Shown here piece by piece: positions 54,801-63,208 of a stretch of DNA of 64,000 bases. The notes beneath the pieces were generated by a model that worked only from the letters and a program-made list of their open reading frames with translations, was not told where the DNA came from and searched no databases. Every line of letters begins with the position of its first letter. Positions within the stretch are counted from its first letter, which is position 1. A program made the translations under genes and the position numbers. The stretch is from Arthrobacter sp. P2b (lineage in GTDB: Bacteria > Actinomycetota > Actinomycetes > Actinomycetales > Micrococcaceae), in NCBI RefSeq assembly GCF_900168295.1, contig NZ_FVZL01000001.1, positions 582,134 to 646,133 of the forward strand, in the 5' to 3' direction.

Positions 54801-54842
54801 GGTCTCGACAGGCTCGACCACCGGGACAGGCTGGACCGCCGG
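54801..54842. repeat. Dispersed TCGACAGGCTCGACCACCGG-type repeat
   Basis: One full copy (54801-54824: GGTCTCGACAGG then CTCGACCACCGG) and a partial second copy (54825-54842) in the gap between the acyl-CoA dehydrogenase and scoA. Elements of this sequence are scattered through Arthrobacter-like genomes as far as I recall. The arms GGTC/GACC can form a small hairpin. Confidence 0.7.
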
Positions 54843-54867
54843 ACGGCTCTACCGCCCAGCGGACCCG

Positions 54868-56031
54868 CTAGAGTCCCAGTTCGCGGGCGATCAGCATCAG
54901 CTGGACCTCCGTGGTGCCCTCCCCCACTTCAAGGATCTTGGAGTCGCGGTAGTGGCGTGCCACGGTGAACTCGTTGATGAAGCCATAGCCGCCGAATACC
55001 TGGGTGGCATCCCGCGCGTTGTCCATGGCCGCCTCGCCTGCGACCATCTTAGCGATGGCCGCCTGCGTCTTGAACGGCTTTCCGGCGAGCATCCGGGCGG
55101 CTGCATCGTAGTAGGCCAGGCGGGCGGTGTGGGCCCTGGCTTCCATGCGGGCGATCTTGAAGGAGATGGCCTGGTACTTGCCGATCTCCTGGCCGAAGGC
55201 CCTGCGCTCCTTGGCATATTTGACGGACAGGTCCGCGCATCCCTGGGCGGCGCCGGTGGCGAGGGCTGCGATGGCGATGCGGCCCTCGTCCAGGATGGAG
55301 AGGAAGTTGGCGTAGCCGCGGCCTTCGGCACCCAGCAGGTTTTCTTCCGGGACGCGGACGTCCTTCAGCGTGAGCGGGTGGGTGTCAGAGGCGTTCCAGC
55401 CCACTTTGTTGTAGGGCTTTTCCGCCTTGAAGCCGGGCGTGTCGGTGGGCACCAGGATGGTGGAGATCTCTTTCTGCAGGCTGCCGTCCGGACGCTCCTT
55501 CTGTCCGGTGACTGCGGTCACCGTGACCAGCCGGGTGATGTCCGTCCCGGAGTTGGTGATGAACTCCTTGTTGCCGTTGATCACCCATTGGCCACCCTCG
55601 CGCCGGGCGTGGGTCTTGGTGCCGCCGGCATCTGACCCGGCTTCGGGTTCCGTCAGCCCGAAGCCCGCGAGCGCCTGGCCGGACGCCAGCATGGGGAGCC
55701 ATTCCTCCTTCTGGGCGTCCGTGCCGAAGCGGTACACGGGCATGGCGCCCAGGGAGACGCCGGCTTCCAGGGTGATGGCGACGGACTGGTCCACCCGGCC
55801 CAGCTGTTCCAGTGCCAGGGCGAGGGCGAAGTAGTCCCCGCCCATTCCGCCGAACTCCTCCGGGAAGGGCAGGCCGAACAGGCCCATCTCCGCCATCTGC
55901 TTCACGACTTCGTAGGGGAAGCTGTGCTCCTCGTCGTGCTTGGCCGATACCGGGGCCACCACGGTGTCCGCGAAGTCGCGGACGGTGTCGCTGAGGTCCT
56001 GGTATTCCTCGCTGAGTTCAAAACCTGCCAT
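54868..56031 (-). CDS. Acyl-CoA dehydrogenase (branched-chain type)
   Basis: 387 residues. FAD/substrate motifs [17 protein letters not shown] and [17 protein letters not shown]-terminal signature [21 protein letters not shown] catalytic-type glutamate, E371, is at the canonical position (VGEGTTEVQ), unlike human isovaleryl-CoA dehydrogenase where this position is Gly and the base lies elsewhere. So 2-methylbutyryl-, isobutyryl- or broad short-branched specificity is as likely as isovaleryl. Position corresponds to fadE19 in M. tuberculosis. ATG 2 bases after accA stop. Confidence 0.92.
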   Translation of the reverse strand: MAGFELSEEYQDLSDTVRDFADTVVAPVSAKHDEEHSFPYEVVKQMAEMGLFGLPFPEEFGGMGGDYFALALALEQLGRVDQSVAITLEAGVSLGAMPVYRFGTDAQKEEWLPMLASGQALAGFGLTEPEAGSDAGGTKTHARREGGQWVINGNKEFITNSGTDITRLVTVTAVTGQKERPDGSLQKEISTILVPTDTPGFKAEKPYNKVGWNASDTHPLTLKDVRVPEENLLGAEGRGYANFLSILDEGRIAIAALATGAAQGCADLSVKYAKERRAFGQEIGKYQAISFKIARMEARAHTARLAYYDAAARMLAGKPFKTQAAIAKMVAGEAAMDNARDATQVFGGYGFINEFTVARHYRDSKILEVGEGTTEVQLMLIARELGL

Positions 56032-56033
56032 GT

Positions 56034-58262
56034 CTAGGCTCCTTTGCCATTCGTCAAACTGTCTTGTGGCTGTTCCGGGGCAGCGGTTGGATGGATGGTG
56101 GCCAGGATCTGGTCCGCCTTCACCAGGTCGCCGGGCCGGGCGGTGAGGTGCACCGTCCCGGCCAGCGGTGCCAGGAGCTGGTGTTCCATCTTCATGGCCT
56201 CCACCGAAGCCAGGACCTGGCCGGCTTCCACGGCGTCACCATCGGCCACCGGGACGGACACCACCGTGCCGGGCATCGGTGAACGCACGGCCGGGTCCGC
56301 GGATCCTTCCTCCCGCTGGATCGCCGCCAGGACCCGTTCGAGCCGCGCCTCACGGCTCAGCACCTCCAGCCGGCAGGACCAGCCTTCGTTGCCGAGGAAC
56401 AGCTCCAAGGGGGCGTCCGACGGCGGGGTCCCCGGCTCCCTTTCGCGGGGTTCCGCAGTGCCGTGTTCCGGGAAGGATGGCCCTGGGTGGAGTGGCCCCG
56501 GGTAGACCGGAGCCAGCGCATACTCGTGGACGTCGCCGTCGAGGGCCAGCTCCGCGTGGCCTCGCCGTGAAAAGCGAAGAGAGGCTGTGCGGCGGGCACC
56601 GCCGTCGACCGCCACGATGATGTCTCCCGCGGCGGGGCTGCCGCTGACCGCAACGGTGGCCACGCCGCCGTCGGGCGTTCCCAGGCTCACCCGCCGGGGA
56701 GCGGGAGCTCCCAGACGCCAGCCATTACCCGCGTGCCAGGGACCGGCCGCCTGTGGTGCCCGGTCACCGGCTTGGACAACGAAGAGGGCCGCGGCCACCA
56801 GCTCGGCCTCATCGACGCGGCGGAAAGCAAAGCCAGGCAGCTTCCGCTCGATGAGGCCGGTGTCCAGGTGGCCGTTCCGGACATCGGGATCGTTGATCAG
56901 GAGCCGGAGGTACTCCACATTGGTGTCCAGGCCCAGCGCGGTGTAGCCGGCGAGCGCCCCGTCCAGGGTGTCCAGTGCGGCTGCCCGGTCCGCACCCCAG
57001 GCGATGACCTTGCCCATCATCGGGTCGTAGCTCGACGACAGCTGCAGCCCTTCGACCAGTGACGAATCCACCCGGATCCGTCCCTCCCCTCCGTCCGGCA
57101 ACTCGTCAAGCAGGTAAACCCGCCCGGTGGACGGCAGGAAGTTCTTTTCCGGCACTTCGGCGTACACACGCGCCTCCACGGCGTGGCCTTCCAGGACAAC
57201 GTCGGCCTGCCGGACGGTCAGTTCCTCACCCGCGGCGATCCGGACCTGCCATTCAACGAGGTCGACGCCCGTGACCATCTCCGTGACCGGGTGCTCAACC
57301 TGCAGGCGGGTGTTCATTTCCATGAAGAAGAACTCGTCCGGGGCGTCATCGGATACCAGGAACTCCACTGTTCCGGCGCCGCTGTAGTTCACGCTGCGGG
57401 CGGCGTTGCAGGCGGCCTCGCCGATGCGGGCCCGGACTTCCGGCCCGTTGGGCAGGCTTTCCAGCAAGGGCGACGGGGCTTCTTCGATCACTTTCTGGTG
57501 CCGCCGCTGCAGGGAGCATTCGCGTTCGCCAAGGTGGATGACGTTGCCGTGGTTGTCCGCCAATACCTGGACCTCAATATGCCGCGGGGTGGTCACCAGC
57601 CGTTCCAGGAACAGGGTGTCGTCACCGAACGCGCTGGCCGCCACCCGCCGGGCAGTGGCAAGGACTCCGGGAAGGTCCTCCTGGGTTTCCACCGCGTGCA
57701 TGCCCTTGCCGCCGCCTCCCGCGGAGGGCTTGATCAGGAGCGGAAATCCGACGGCGGCGGCAGCCTCCACCAGGTCAGCGTCCGTCATGCCCGGGCGTGC
57801 TACGCCGGGAACCACCGGGACGCCGTAGCCCGCCACGTGGTTTTTGGAGCGGATCTTGTCCCCCATGATGTTCAGGGCTTCCACGCCTGGCCCGATGAAC
57901 GTGATGCCGGCCTTTTCCAGGGCGCGGGCAAACTCCACGTTCTCGCTCAGGAAGCCGTAGCCCGGGTGCACAGCCTCGGCGCCGGTCTGCCGGCAGGCCC
58001 CGATGACCGCCTCGATGTTCAGGTAGCTCTCGGCGGCGGCCGCCGGGCCGATCCGCACGGCCGAGTCAGCTTCGCGGACGTGCCGGGCGCCGGCGTCGGC
58101 ATCGCTGTACACGGCCACCGAGCGGATGCCCAGGGCGCGGAGGGTCCTGATGACGCGGCACGCGATTTCGCCGCGGTTTGCCACCAGGACCGTGCCGAAC
58201 AACGGTTGGCGGGCGGCGGCCGTGCCGGGTGCGGTGATGCTCGTCGTTGAGTGCAGGGTCAT
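56034..58262 (-). CDS. accA1: Acyl-CoA carboxylase biotin carboxylase/carrier subunit
   Basis: 742 residues. N-terminal biotin carboxylase (TVLVANRGEIACRVIRTLR; YGFLSENVEFARA; ATP-grasp GGGGKGMHAVE; EMNTRLQVEHPVTEMVTG), a BT-like middle region, and a C-terminal biotinyl domain with biotin lysine K691 in VEAMKMEHQLLAPLAG. Together with the carboxyltransferase this is of the methylcrotonyl-CoA carboxylase type. Start ATG chosen at the family N-terminus; the open frame runs a further 66 codons. 7 bases after accD1. Confidence 0.94.
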   Translation of the reverse strand: MTLHSTTSITAPGTAAARQPLFGTVLVANRGEIACRVIRTLRALGIRSVAVYSDADAGARHVREADSAVRIGPAAAAESYLNIEAVIGACRQTGAEAVHPGYGFLSENVEFARALEKAGITFIGPGVEALNIMGDKIRSKNHVAGYGVPVVPGVARPGMTDADLVEAAAAVGFPLLIKPSAGGGGKGMHAVETQEDLPGVLATARRVAASAFGDDTLFLERLVTTPRHIEVQVLADNHGNVIHLGERECSLQRRHQKVIEEAPSPLLESLPNGPEVRARIGEAACNAARSVNYSGAGTVEFLVSDDAPDEFFFMEMNTRLQVEHPVTEMVTGVDLVEWQVRIAAGEELTVRQADVVLEGHAVEARVYAEVPEKNFLPSTGRVYLLDELPDGGEGRIRVDSSLVEGLQLSSSYDPMMGKVIAWGADRAAALDTLDGALAGYTALGLDTNVEYLRLLINDPDVRNGHLDTGLIERKLPGFAFRRVDEAELVAAALFVVQAGDRAPQAAGPWHAGNGWRLGAPAPRRVSLGTPDGGVATVAVSGSPAAGDIIVAVDGGARRTASLRFSRRGHAELALDGDVHEYALAPVYPGPLHPGPSFPEHGTAEPREREPGTPPSDAPLELFLGNEGWSCRLEVLSREARLERVLAAIQREEGSADPAVRSPMPGTVVSVPVADGDAVEAGQVLASVEAMKMEHQLLAPLAGTVHLTARPGDLVKADQILATIHPTAAPEQPQDSLTNGKGA

Positions 58263-58269
58263 GGCTGGC

Positions 58270-59889
58270 TCACATCCGGAAGAGGCCGAAAGAGGTTTCC
58301 GGCAAGGGGGTGCGGGAGACGACGTCCAGTGCCAGGCCCAGGACGGTGCGGGTATCCGCGGGGTCGATGACGCCGTCGTCCCAGAGCCGGGCCGTGGAGT
58401 AGTACGGGCTGCCCTGGTCCTCGTATTGCCGGCGGATGGGGGCCTTGAACTCTTCTTCATCCCGGGCTGACCATTCCTCGCCGGCCGCTTCGTACTGGTC
58501 CCGCTTCACAGTTGCCAGCACGCTTGCCGCCTGGTTGCCGCCCATCACCGAGATCCGGGCTGCCGGCCACATCCAGAGGAAGCGCGGCGAATAGGCGCGG
58601 CCGCACATGGAGTAGTTGCCGGCGCCGAAGGAACCACCGATCACCACCGTCAGCTTCGGGACCCTGGCGGTGGCCACGGCCGTGACCATTTTTGCCCCGT
58701 TCTTGGCGATGCCGCCCTGCTCCGCGTCCCTGCCCACCATGAAGCCCGAGATGTTCTGCAGGAACACCAGGGGGATGCCGCGCTGGTCGCACAGCTCGAT
58801 GAAGTGTGCGCCTTTGAGGGACGACTCGCTGAACAGCACGCCGTTGTTGGCCACGATGCCCACCGGATGGCCGTGGAGGCGGGCGAAGCCGGTGACCAGG
58901 GTGGTGCCGTAGTCCTTCTTGAACTCGTGGAACCTGCTGCCGTCAACCAACCTGGCGATGACCTCATGGACGTCATAGGGGGCGTTGACGTCCGTGGGGA
59001 CAGCGCCGTACAGCTCCTCCGTGTGTGCGGCAGGCCCGACGGCGGGTTCCACGTCCCACGCGGGGGCCGCCGGTCTGGGCAGCGTGGCCACGATGTCGCG
59101 GATGATCTGCAGGGCGTGGTGGTCGTTTTCCGCCAAATGGTCGGTCACCCCCGAGATCCGCGAATGCACGTCCCCGCCGCCGAGCTCCTCGGCCGTGACA
59201 ATTTCGCCGATGGCGGCCTTCACCAGCGGCGGGCCGCCCAGGAAGATGGTGCCCTGGTTGCGCACGATGACGGTTTCATCGCTCATGGCCGGGACGTAGG
59301 CGCCGCCGGCAGTGCAGGAGCCCATCACCGCGGCGATCTGCGGGATTTTTGCCGCTGAGAGGCGCGCCTGGTTGTAGAAGATGCGGCCGAAGTGGTCTTT
59401 GTCCGGAAAAACCTCGTCCTGCTTGGGCAGGAATGCACCGCCCGAATCAACCAGGTAGATGCACGGCAGCCGGTTCTCGAGTGCGACTTCCTGGGCCCGC
59501 AGGTGCTTCTTGACGGTCATCGGATAGTAGGTGCCGCCTTTGACCGTGGCGTCGTTGGAGATGACCAGGACATGGCGTCCGTGCACCAGGCCAATGCCGG
59601 CGATGACCCCCGCGCCGGGAGCTTCGTCGTTGTACATCCCGGTGGCGGCGAGGGGTGCAATTTCGAGGAAGGGGCTACCGTCATCCAGCAGCTGGTCGAT
59701 GCGCTCGCGGGGCAGGAGTTTTCCCCGTGCCACGTGGCGTTCCCGGGACTTCTGGGGACCCCCCAGGGCGGCGTCCGCCAACCGTTTCCGCAGGTCCTCC
59801 GCCAGCTGGAGCTGGGCTTCGCGGTTGGCACCGAACGCCTCGTTGGTGGGGTCCAGCAGGCTGACAAGGGTCTCCATCGACGGGTCCAT
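58270..59889 (-). CDS. accD1: Acyl-CoA carboxylase carboxyltransferase subunit, methylcrotonyl-CoA type
   Basis: 539 residues. The long N-terminal helix region ([35 protein letters not shown]), crotonase-like N and C domains, carboxybiotin/CoA sites with [34 protein letters not shown] and [17 protein letters not shown]-type features ([18 protein letters not shown]) indicate methylcrotonyl-CoA as substrate. An in-frame 95-codon extension is non-coding: it reads Cys/Gly repeats antisense to the TetR repeat. First gene of the seven-gene leucine operon. Confidence 0.93.
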   Translation of the reverse strand: MDPSMETLVSLLDPTNEAFGANREAQLQLAEDLRKRLADAALGGPQKSRERHVARGKLLPRERIDQLLDDGSPFLEIAPLAATGMYNDEAPGAGVIAGIGLVHGRHVLVISNDATVKGGTYYPMTVKKHLRAQEVALENRLPCIYLVDSGGAFLPKQDEVFPDKDHFGRIFYNQARLSAAKIPQIAAVMGSCTAGGAYVPAMSDETVIVRNQGTIFLGGPPLVKAAIGEIVTAEELGGGDVHSRISGVTDHLAENDHHALQIIRDIVATLPRPAAPAWDVEPAVGPAAHTEELYGAVPTDVNAPYDVHEVIARLVDGSRFHEFKKDYGTTLVTGFARLHGHPVGIVANNGVLFSESSLKGAHFIELCDQRGIPLVFLQNISGFMVGRDAEQGGIAKNGAKMVTAVATARVPKLTVVIGGSFGAGNYSMCGRAYSPRFLWMWPAARISVMGGNQAASVLATVKRDQYEAAGEEWSARDEEEFKAPIRRQYEDQGSPYYSTARLWDDGVIDPADTRTVLGLALDVVSRTPLPETSFGLFRM

Positions 59890-59922
59890 TCCTGTGCAAA
59901 CCAGGCCGGCAGGAGCCAACTC

Positions 59923-59967
59923 GGTTAGTGACCAATAACTGAAATTCAGGTTAGTCTCTATTAACTG
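59923..59967. promoter_or_regulatory. Paired operator-like repeats between accD1 and tetR
   Basis: GGTTAGTGACCAATAACTG (59923-59941) and GGTTAGTCTCTATTAACTG (59949-59967), start-to-start 26 bases, each with GTTA...TAAC symmetry, joined by the palindrome CTGAAATTCAG (59939-59949). Placed in the divergent gap, these are likely sites for the TetR protein. Confidence 0.65.
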
Positions 59968-60020
59968 TGATGTCCAACACAGAGGTGCCTTGCTAGAATC
60001 TGCGGGTCCGAGGAGGAAAT

Positions 60021-60770
60021 GTGCGCAGCACCGACGCAACGCAGACCAGCGAACGCACGCCGGCCCAGCAGAGCAGTACGACCCAGCACGGCGATACAGC
60101 CCAGCAGGGCAATGCAGCCCAGCAGGGCAGTGCAACCCAGCAGGGCAATGCAGCCCAGCACCGCAGTTCAACCCAGCGCAGCAAGGCGAAGGAGAACCGC
60201 CGCCAGGCGCTGCTGACCGCCGCCGCCTCCCTGTTTGCCGTGAACGGCTTCAACCGGGTGTCGCTGGAGGACCTGGGAGCAGCAGCAGGCGTCAGCGGCC
60301 CGGCCGTGTACCGTCACTTTCCCGGCAAGCAGGCGGTCCTGGCGGATCTGCTGGTGACGGTCAGCGAGGAGCTGCTGGACGGCGGCCGCAAAGTGGTGGA
60401 GGACAGCCCGGACCCCCTGACCGCCCTGCGGCAGCTGGTGGAGTTCCAGGTGGATTTTGCCTTGGGCAAGCCGGACGTGATCCGGGTCCAGGACCGGGAT
60501 TTCAGCAACCTCTCCGAGCAGGACCAGGCCGCGGTGCGGGCCCTCCAGCGCAGCTATGTGGAGGTGTGGGTGGACGTGCTCGCCAGGCTGCACCCCGGCA
60601 CCGATACCTCGGAGCTCCGGATGCGCGCGCACGCCACCTTTGGCCTCATCAATTCCACGCCGCATTCCGTGCGCAGCCACGGCCGCAGGATCGCGGCCGC
60701 GGCTGCCCGGCCGCTGCTTGAGGGGATGGCGCTGGCGGCCCTCACGGTCGACAACCCGGCGGCCGTGTAG
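60021..60770 (+). CDS. TetR family regulator with repetitive N-terminal extension (BkaR-like by context)
   Basis: 249 residues. GTG start strongly set by AGGAGGAAAT directly upstream. The first 55 residues are low complexity, with five 18-base repeats encoding TAQQGN-like hexapeptides. The TetR DNA-binding domain is at about 58-105 ([41 protein letters not shown]). The ligand-binding part ends near residue 240. Divergent from the carboxylase operon, as bkaR (Rv2506) is from accD1 in mycobacteria, so it probably represses branched-chain acid breakdown genes. Confidence 0.88.
   Translation: MRSTDATQTSERTPAQQSSTTQHGDTAQQGNAAQQGSATQQGNAAQHRSSTQRSKAKENRRQALLTAAASLFAVNGFNRVSLEDLGAAAGVSGPAVYRHFPGKQAVLADLLVTVSEELLDGGRKVVEDSPDPLTALRQLVEFQVDFALGKPDVIRVQDRDFSNLSEQDQAAVRALQRSYVEVWVDVLARLHPGTDTSELRMRAHATFGLINSTPHSVRSHGRRIAAAAARPLLEGMALAALTVDNPAAV
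60078..60167 (+). repeat. Five in-frame 18-base tandem repeats in tetR
   Basis: Units begin ACGACCCAGC, ACAGCCCAGC, GCAGCCCAGC, GCAACCCAGC and GCAGCCCAGC, each 18 bases. The inner three are nearly identical. Confidence 0.9.
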
Positions 60771-60791
60771 CCGCTGGCCCGCGTCCCGTAT

Positions 60792-62201
60792 TTAGACCAT
60801 GGCCAGGACCATGCCGGGTTCGGCCAGGATGGCCCCGACGTCGGCCAGGAATCTCGATCCCTGTTCGCCGTCCACCAGCCGGTGGTCGAAGGACAGGCTG
60901 AGTGTCATGATCTGCCGCAGGGCCACCTCGCCACGGTATTCCCACGGCATGGTCCGCACGGCGCCGATGGCAAGGATGGCCGCTTCCCCCGGGTTGAGGA
61001 TGGGTGTCCCGGCGTCGATGCCGAAGACGCCGATATTCGTGATCGAAACAGTTCCCCCGGAGAGGTCCGCCGGAGTGGTCTTTCCCGCACGGGCAGTTTC
61101 GGTGAGGGCCGTCAACGCTTCAGCCAGCTGCGCAAGGGACATTGCATCGGCATCCTTGATGTTCGGCACCATCAGTCCGCGCGGCGTGGCTGCCGCAATG
61201 CCCAGATTCACGTAGTTGAAGGTGACGATCTCCTGGTTCGCTTCATCCCAGCGGGCATTCAGGGCGGGATTGCGCCGTAGGGCGATGAGCACTGCCTTCG
61301 CCGCGAGGGTCAGGGGCGTCAGCTTCAAGGCCGAGAATTCCCGGCTGCCCTTCAGCCTGGCAAGGAGCTCCATGCTCGGAGTGACGTCAACGGTGAGGAA
61401 CTCCGTGACGTGCGGGGCGGTGAAGGCACTTTCCACCATCGCTGCGGCCGTGAATTTCCGGACACCCTTGATGGGGGTCCGGGTTTCCCGCTCCCCCGCT
61501 CCGGTTTCCCGGCTGTCCGGAACCGGCTGGTCGGCGCCCGGCGCTTCTGTCGGCGTGCCCTCAAGGTAGGACTGAACGTCCTCCCGGGTGATGAGACCGG
61601 ACGGGCCAGTGCCGGTGACTGCCGCCAGGTCCACGCCGAGATCCTTGGCCAGCTTGCGCACCGGCGGAGTGGAGCGGGGCCGCTCACCCGGCGTCGTTTC
61701 GGCAAACCGGGTTTCGACAGGCTGGGTTTCGACAGGCGTGGTTTCGACAGGCTCAACCACCGACATGGTTTGGATACGCTCAACCACCGGGGCGGCGAAG
61801 TTCCGGGGCCGGCGGGTGGGGCGTCCGGAGCTTTCGACGACGGCGCCGTACCCCACCAGGTTCGGTTGCCTCTTAGGCGCCTCCCCTTCCTCCGCCTCCC
61901 GCACCCCGGCGGCAGTGTCACCTGACGCGGAAGGTGGCGTGCCGGCGTCGTCCGTCACTTCAAACGACACGATCGGTTTGCCCACCTCGACGATGGTTCC
62001 GGGCTGTTCGTGGAGCTCCTTGATGACTCCGGCGAACGGTGACGGCAGTTCCACCACTGCCTTGGCGGTTTCGACCTCGGCGATCACCTGGTTCAGGGTG
62101 ACAGTGTCGCCCACTCCCACCTTCCAGCTGAGGATCTCGGACTCGGTGAGTCCTTCGCCCAGGTCCGGGAGCCGGAATTCCTTGATCATGGTGACGCTCA
62201 T
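60792..62201 (-). CDS. bkdC: Branched-chain alpha-keto acid dehydrogenase E2 (dihydrolipoyl acyltransferase)
   Basis: 469 residues. Lipoyl domain with lipoylated K47 in EVETAKAVVELPSPF, a long linker, peripheral-subunit-binding domain (VRKLAKDLGVDLAAVTGTGP) near 165-200, and catalytic domain ending in FDHRLVDGEQGSRFLADV with the active-site His. The linker contains a run of VET repeats (VEPVETTPVETQPVET) that derives from a dispersed DNA repeat. ATGA overlap with bkdB. Converges on the TetR gene with a gap of 21 bases. Confidence 0.95.
   Translation of the reverse strand: MSVTMIKEFRLPDLGEGLTESEILSWKVGVGDTVTLNQVIAEVETAKAVVELPSPFAGVIKELHEQPGTIVEVGKPIVSFEVTDDAGTPPSASGDTAAGVREAEEGEAPKRQPNLVGYGAVVESSGRPTRRPRNFAAPVVERIQTMSVVEPVETTPVETQPVETRFAETTPGERPRSTPPVRKLAKDLGVDLAAVTGTGPSGLITREDVQSYLEGTPTEAPGADQPVPDSRETGAGERETRTPIKGVRKFTAAAMVESAFTAPHVTEFLTVDVTPSMELLARLKGSREFSALKLTPLTLAAKAVLIALRRNPALNARWDEANQEIVTFNYVNLGIAAATPRGLMVPNIKDADAMSLAQLAEALTALTETARAGKTTPADLSGGTVSITNIGVFGIDAGTPILNPGEAAILAIGAVRTMPWEYRGEVALRQIMTLSLSFDHRLVDGEQGSRFLADVGAILAEPGMVLAMV
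61711..61790 (-). repeat. Dispersed repeat copies inside the bkdC linker
   Basis: GTTTCGACAGGC at 61711, 61726 and 61741 (period 15, plus strand), followed by a near-full element at 61740-61762 (GGTTTCGACAGGC, TCAACCACCG) and another degraded copy at 61767-61790 ending CTCAACCACCGG. 21 of 24 bases match the intergenic copy at 54801. Confidence 0.8.
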
Positions 62202-63208
62202 CCTTCCAGCCCGCTGAGGGAGTTGGGCCTGCCGAGGGCCCGGTCCACTCCGTCGAGGATGCGGTCCAGGCCGGGCAGGTGGTGCATCTCCAGCTTGGAA
62301 TAGGGGTACGGAATGTCGAAGCCGGTGACCCGGACCGGTGCAGCTTCCAGGTGGTAGAAGCAGCGCTCCGTGATGCTTGCCGCCACCTCTGCCCCGAGTC
62401 CGCCTGATTGACCGGCTTCGTGGGTGATGACCAAGCGGCCGGTGCGCCGGACCGAGCCGACAACCGTGTCGTAATCGACGGGGGCCAGCGAGCGCAGGTC
62501 GATGACCTGGATGGAGATTCCCTCGTCCGCGGCGGCTGCAGCGGCGTCAAGGGCAGTTTTGACCAGGGGCCCATAGGCGACAAGGGTGACGTCGGTGCCT
62601 TCGGTGAGGACCCGCGCCTGATCCATGGGTGCTGCGCTGCGGAAGTCAACGGCATCATCCACGTCCGCTTTGTCGTGGTAGCGGCGCTTGGGTTCGAAGT
62701 AGATGACGGGGTCATCGCAGGAGATGGCCTGCTGGATCACGGTGCAGGCGTCCTGCGGGTTGGAAACGGTCACCACGCGCAGGCCAGAGGTGTGCGTGAA
62801 GTACGCTTCCGGTGATTCGGAATGGTGCTCGGGCGAGCCGATGCCCCCGCCGAACGGGACCCTGATGGTGATGGGCATCTTCACCGCTCCCCGCGTACGG
62901 TAGTGCAGCTTGGCTACCTGGCTGACGATCTGGTCGAACGCCGGGTAAATAAAGCCGTCAAACTGGATTTCCACCACGGGCCGGTAACCCCGGTATGCGA
63001 GGCCGACGGCGGTCCCCACGATGGCGGATTCGGCGAGCGGGGTATCCACCACGCGGTGTTTCCCGAAGTCCTTCTGCAGCCCGTCCGTCACCCGGAAGAC
63101 ACCCCCGAGGGTACCGATGTCCTCGCCGAGGAGGACCACCTTGGGATCGTTTTCGAGGGATTTGCGCAAGCCCGCGTTGATGGCACGGGCAAAGGTCATC
63201 TGGGTCAT
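62198..63208 (-). CDS. bkdB: Branched-chain alpha-keto acid dehydrogenase E1 beta subunit
   Basis: 336 residues. LGEDIGTLGGVFRVTDGLQ, DTPLAESAIVGTAVGLAYRG, EIQFDGFIYPAFDQIVSQVA and YEPKRRYHD-like YFEPKRRYHDKADVDDA. Forms the alpha2beta2 thiamin-diphosphate decarboxylase with BkdA. One-base overlap with bkdA (TGATG) and ATGA overlap with bkdC. Confidence 0.96.
   Translation of the reverse strand: MTQMTFARAINAGLRKSLENDPKVVLLGEDIGTLGGVFRVTDGLQKDFGKHRVVDTPLAESAIVGTAVGLAYRGYRPVVEIQFDGFIYPAFDQIVSQVAKLHYRTRGAVKMPITIRVPFGGGIGSPEHHSESPEAYFTHTSGLRVVTVSNPQDACTVIQQAISCDDPVIYFEPKRRYHDKADVDDAVDFRSAAPMDQARVLTEGTDVTLVAYGPLVKTALDAAAAAADEGISIQVIDLRSLAPVDYDTVVGSVRRTGRLVITHEAGQSGGLGAEVAASITERCFYHLEAAPVRVTGFDIPYPYSKLEMHHLPGLDRILDGVDRALGRPNSLSGLEG

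Noticed and set aside
59890..60171. 95-residue N-terminal extension of the carboxyltransferase with CPAGLH repeats
   Set aside because: It is the antisense reading of the tetR tandem repeat and its promoter; the family N-terminus begins at 59889.
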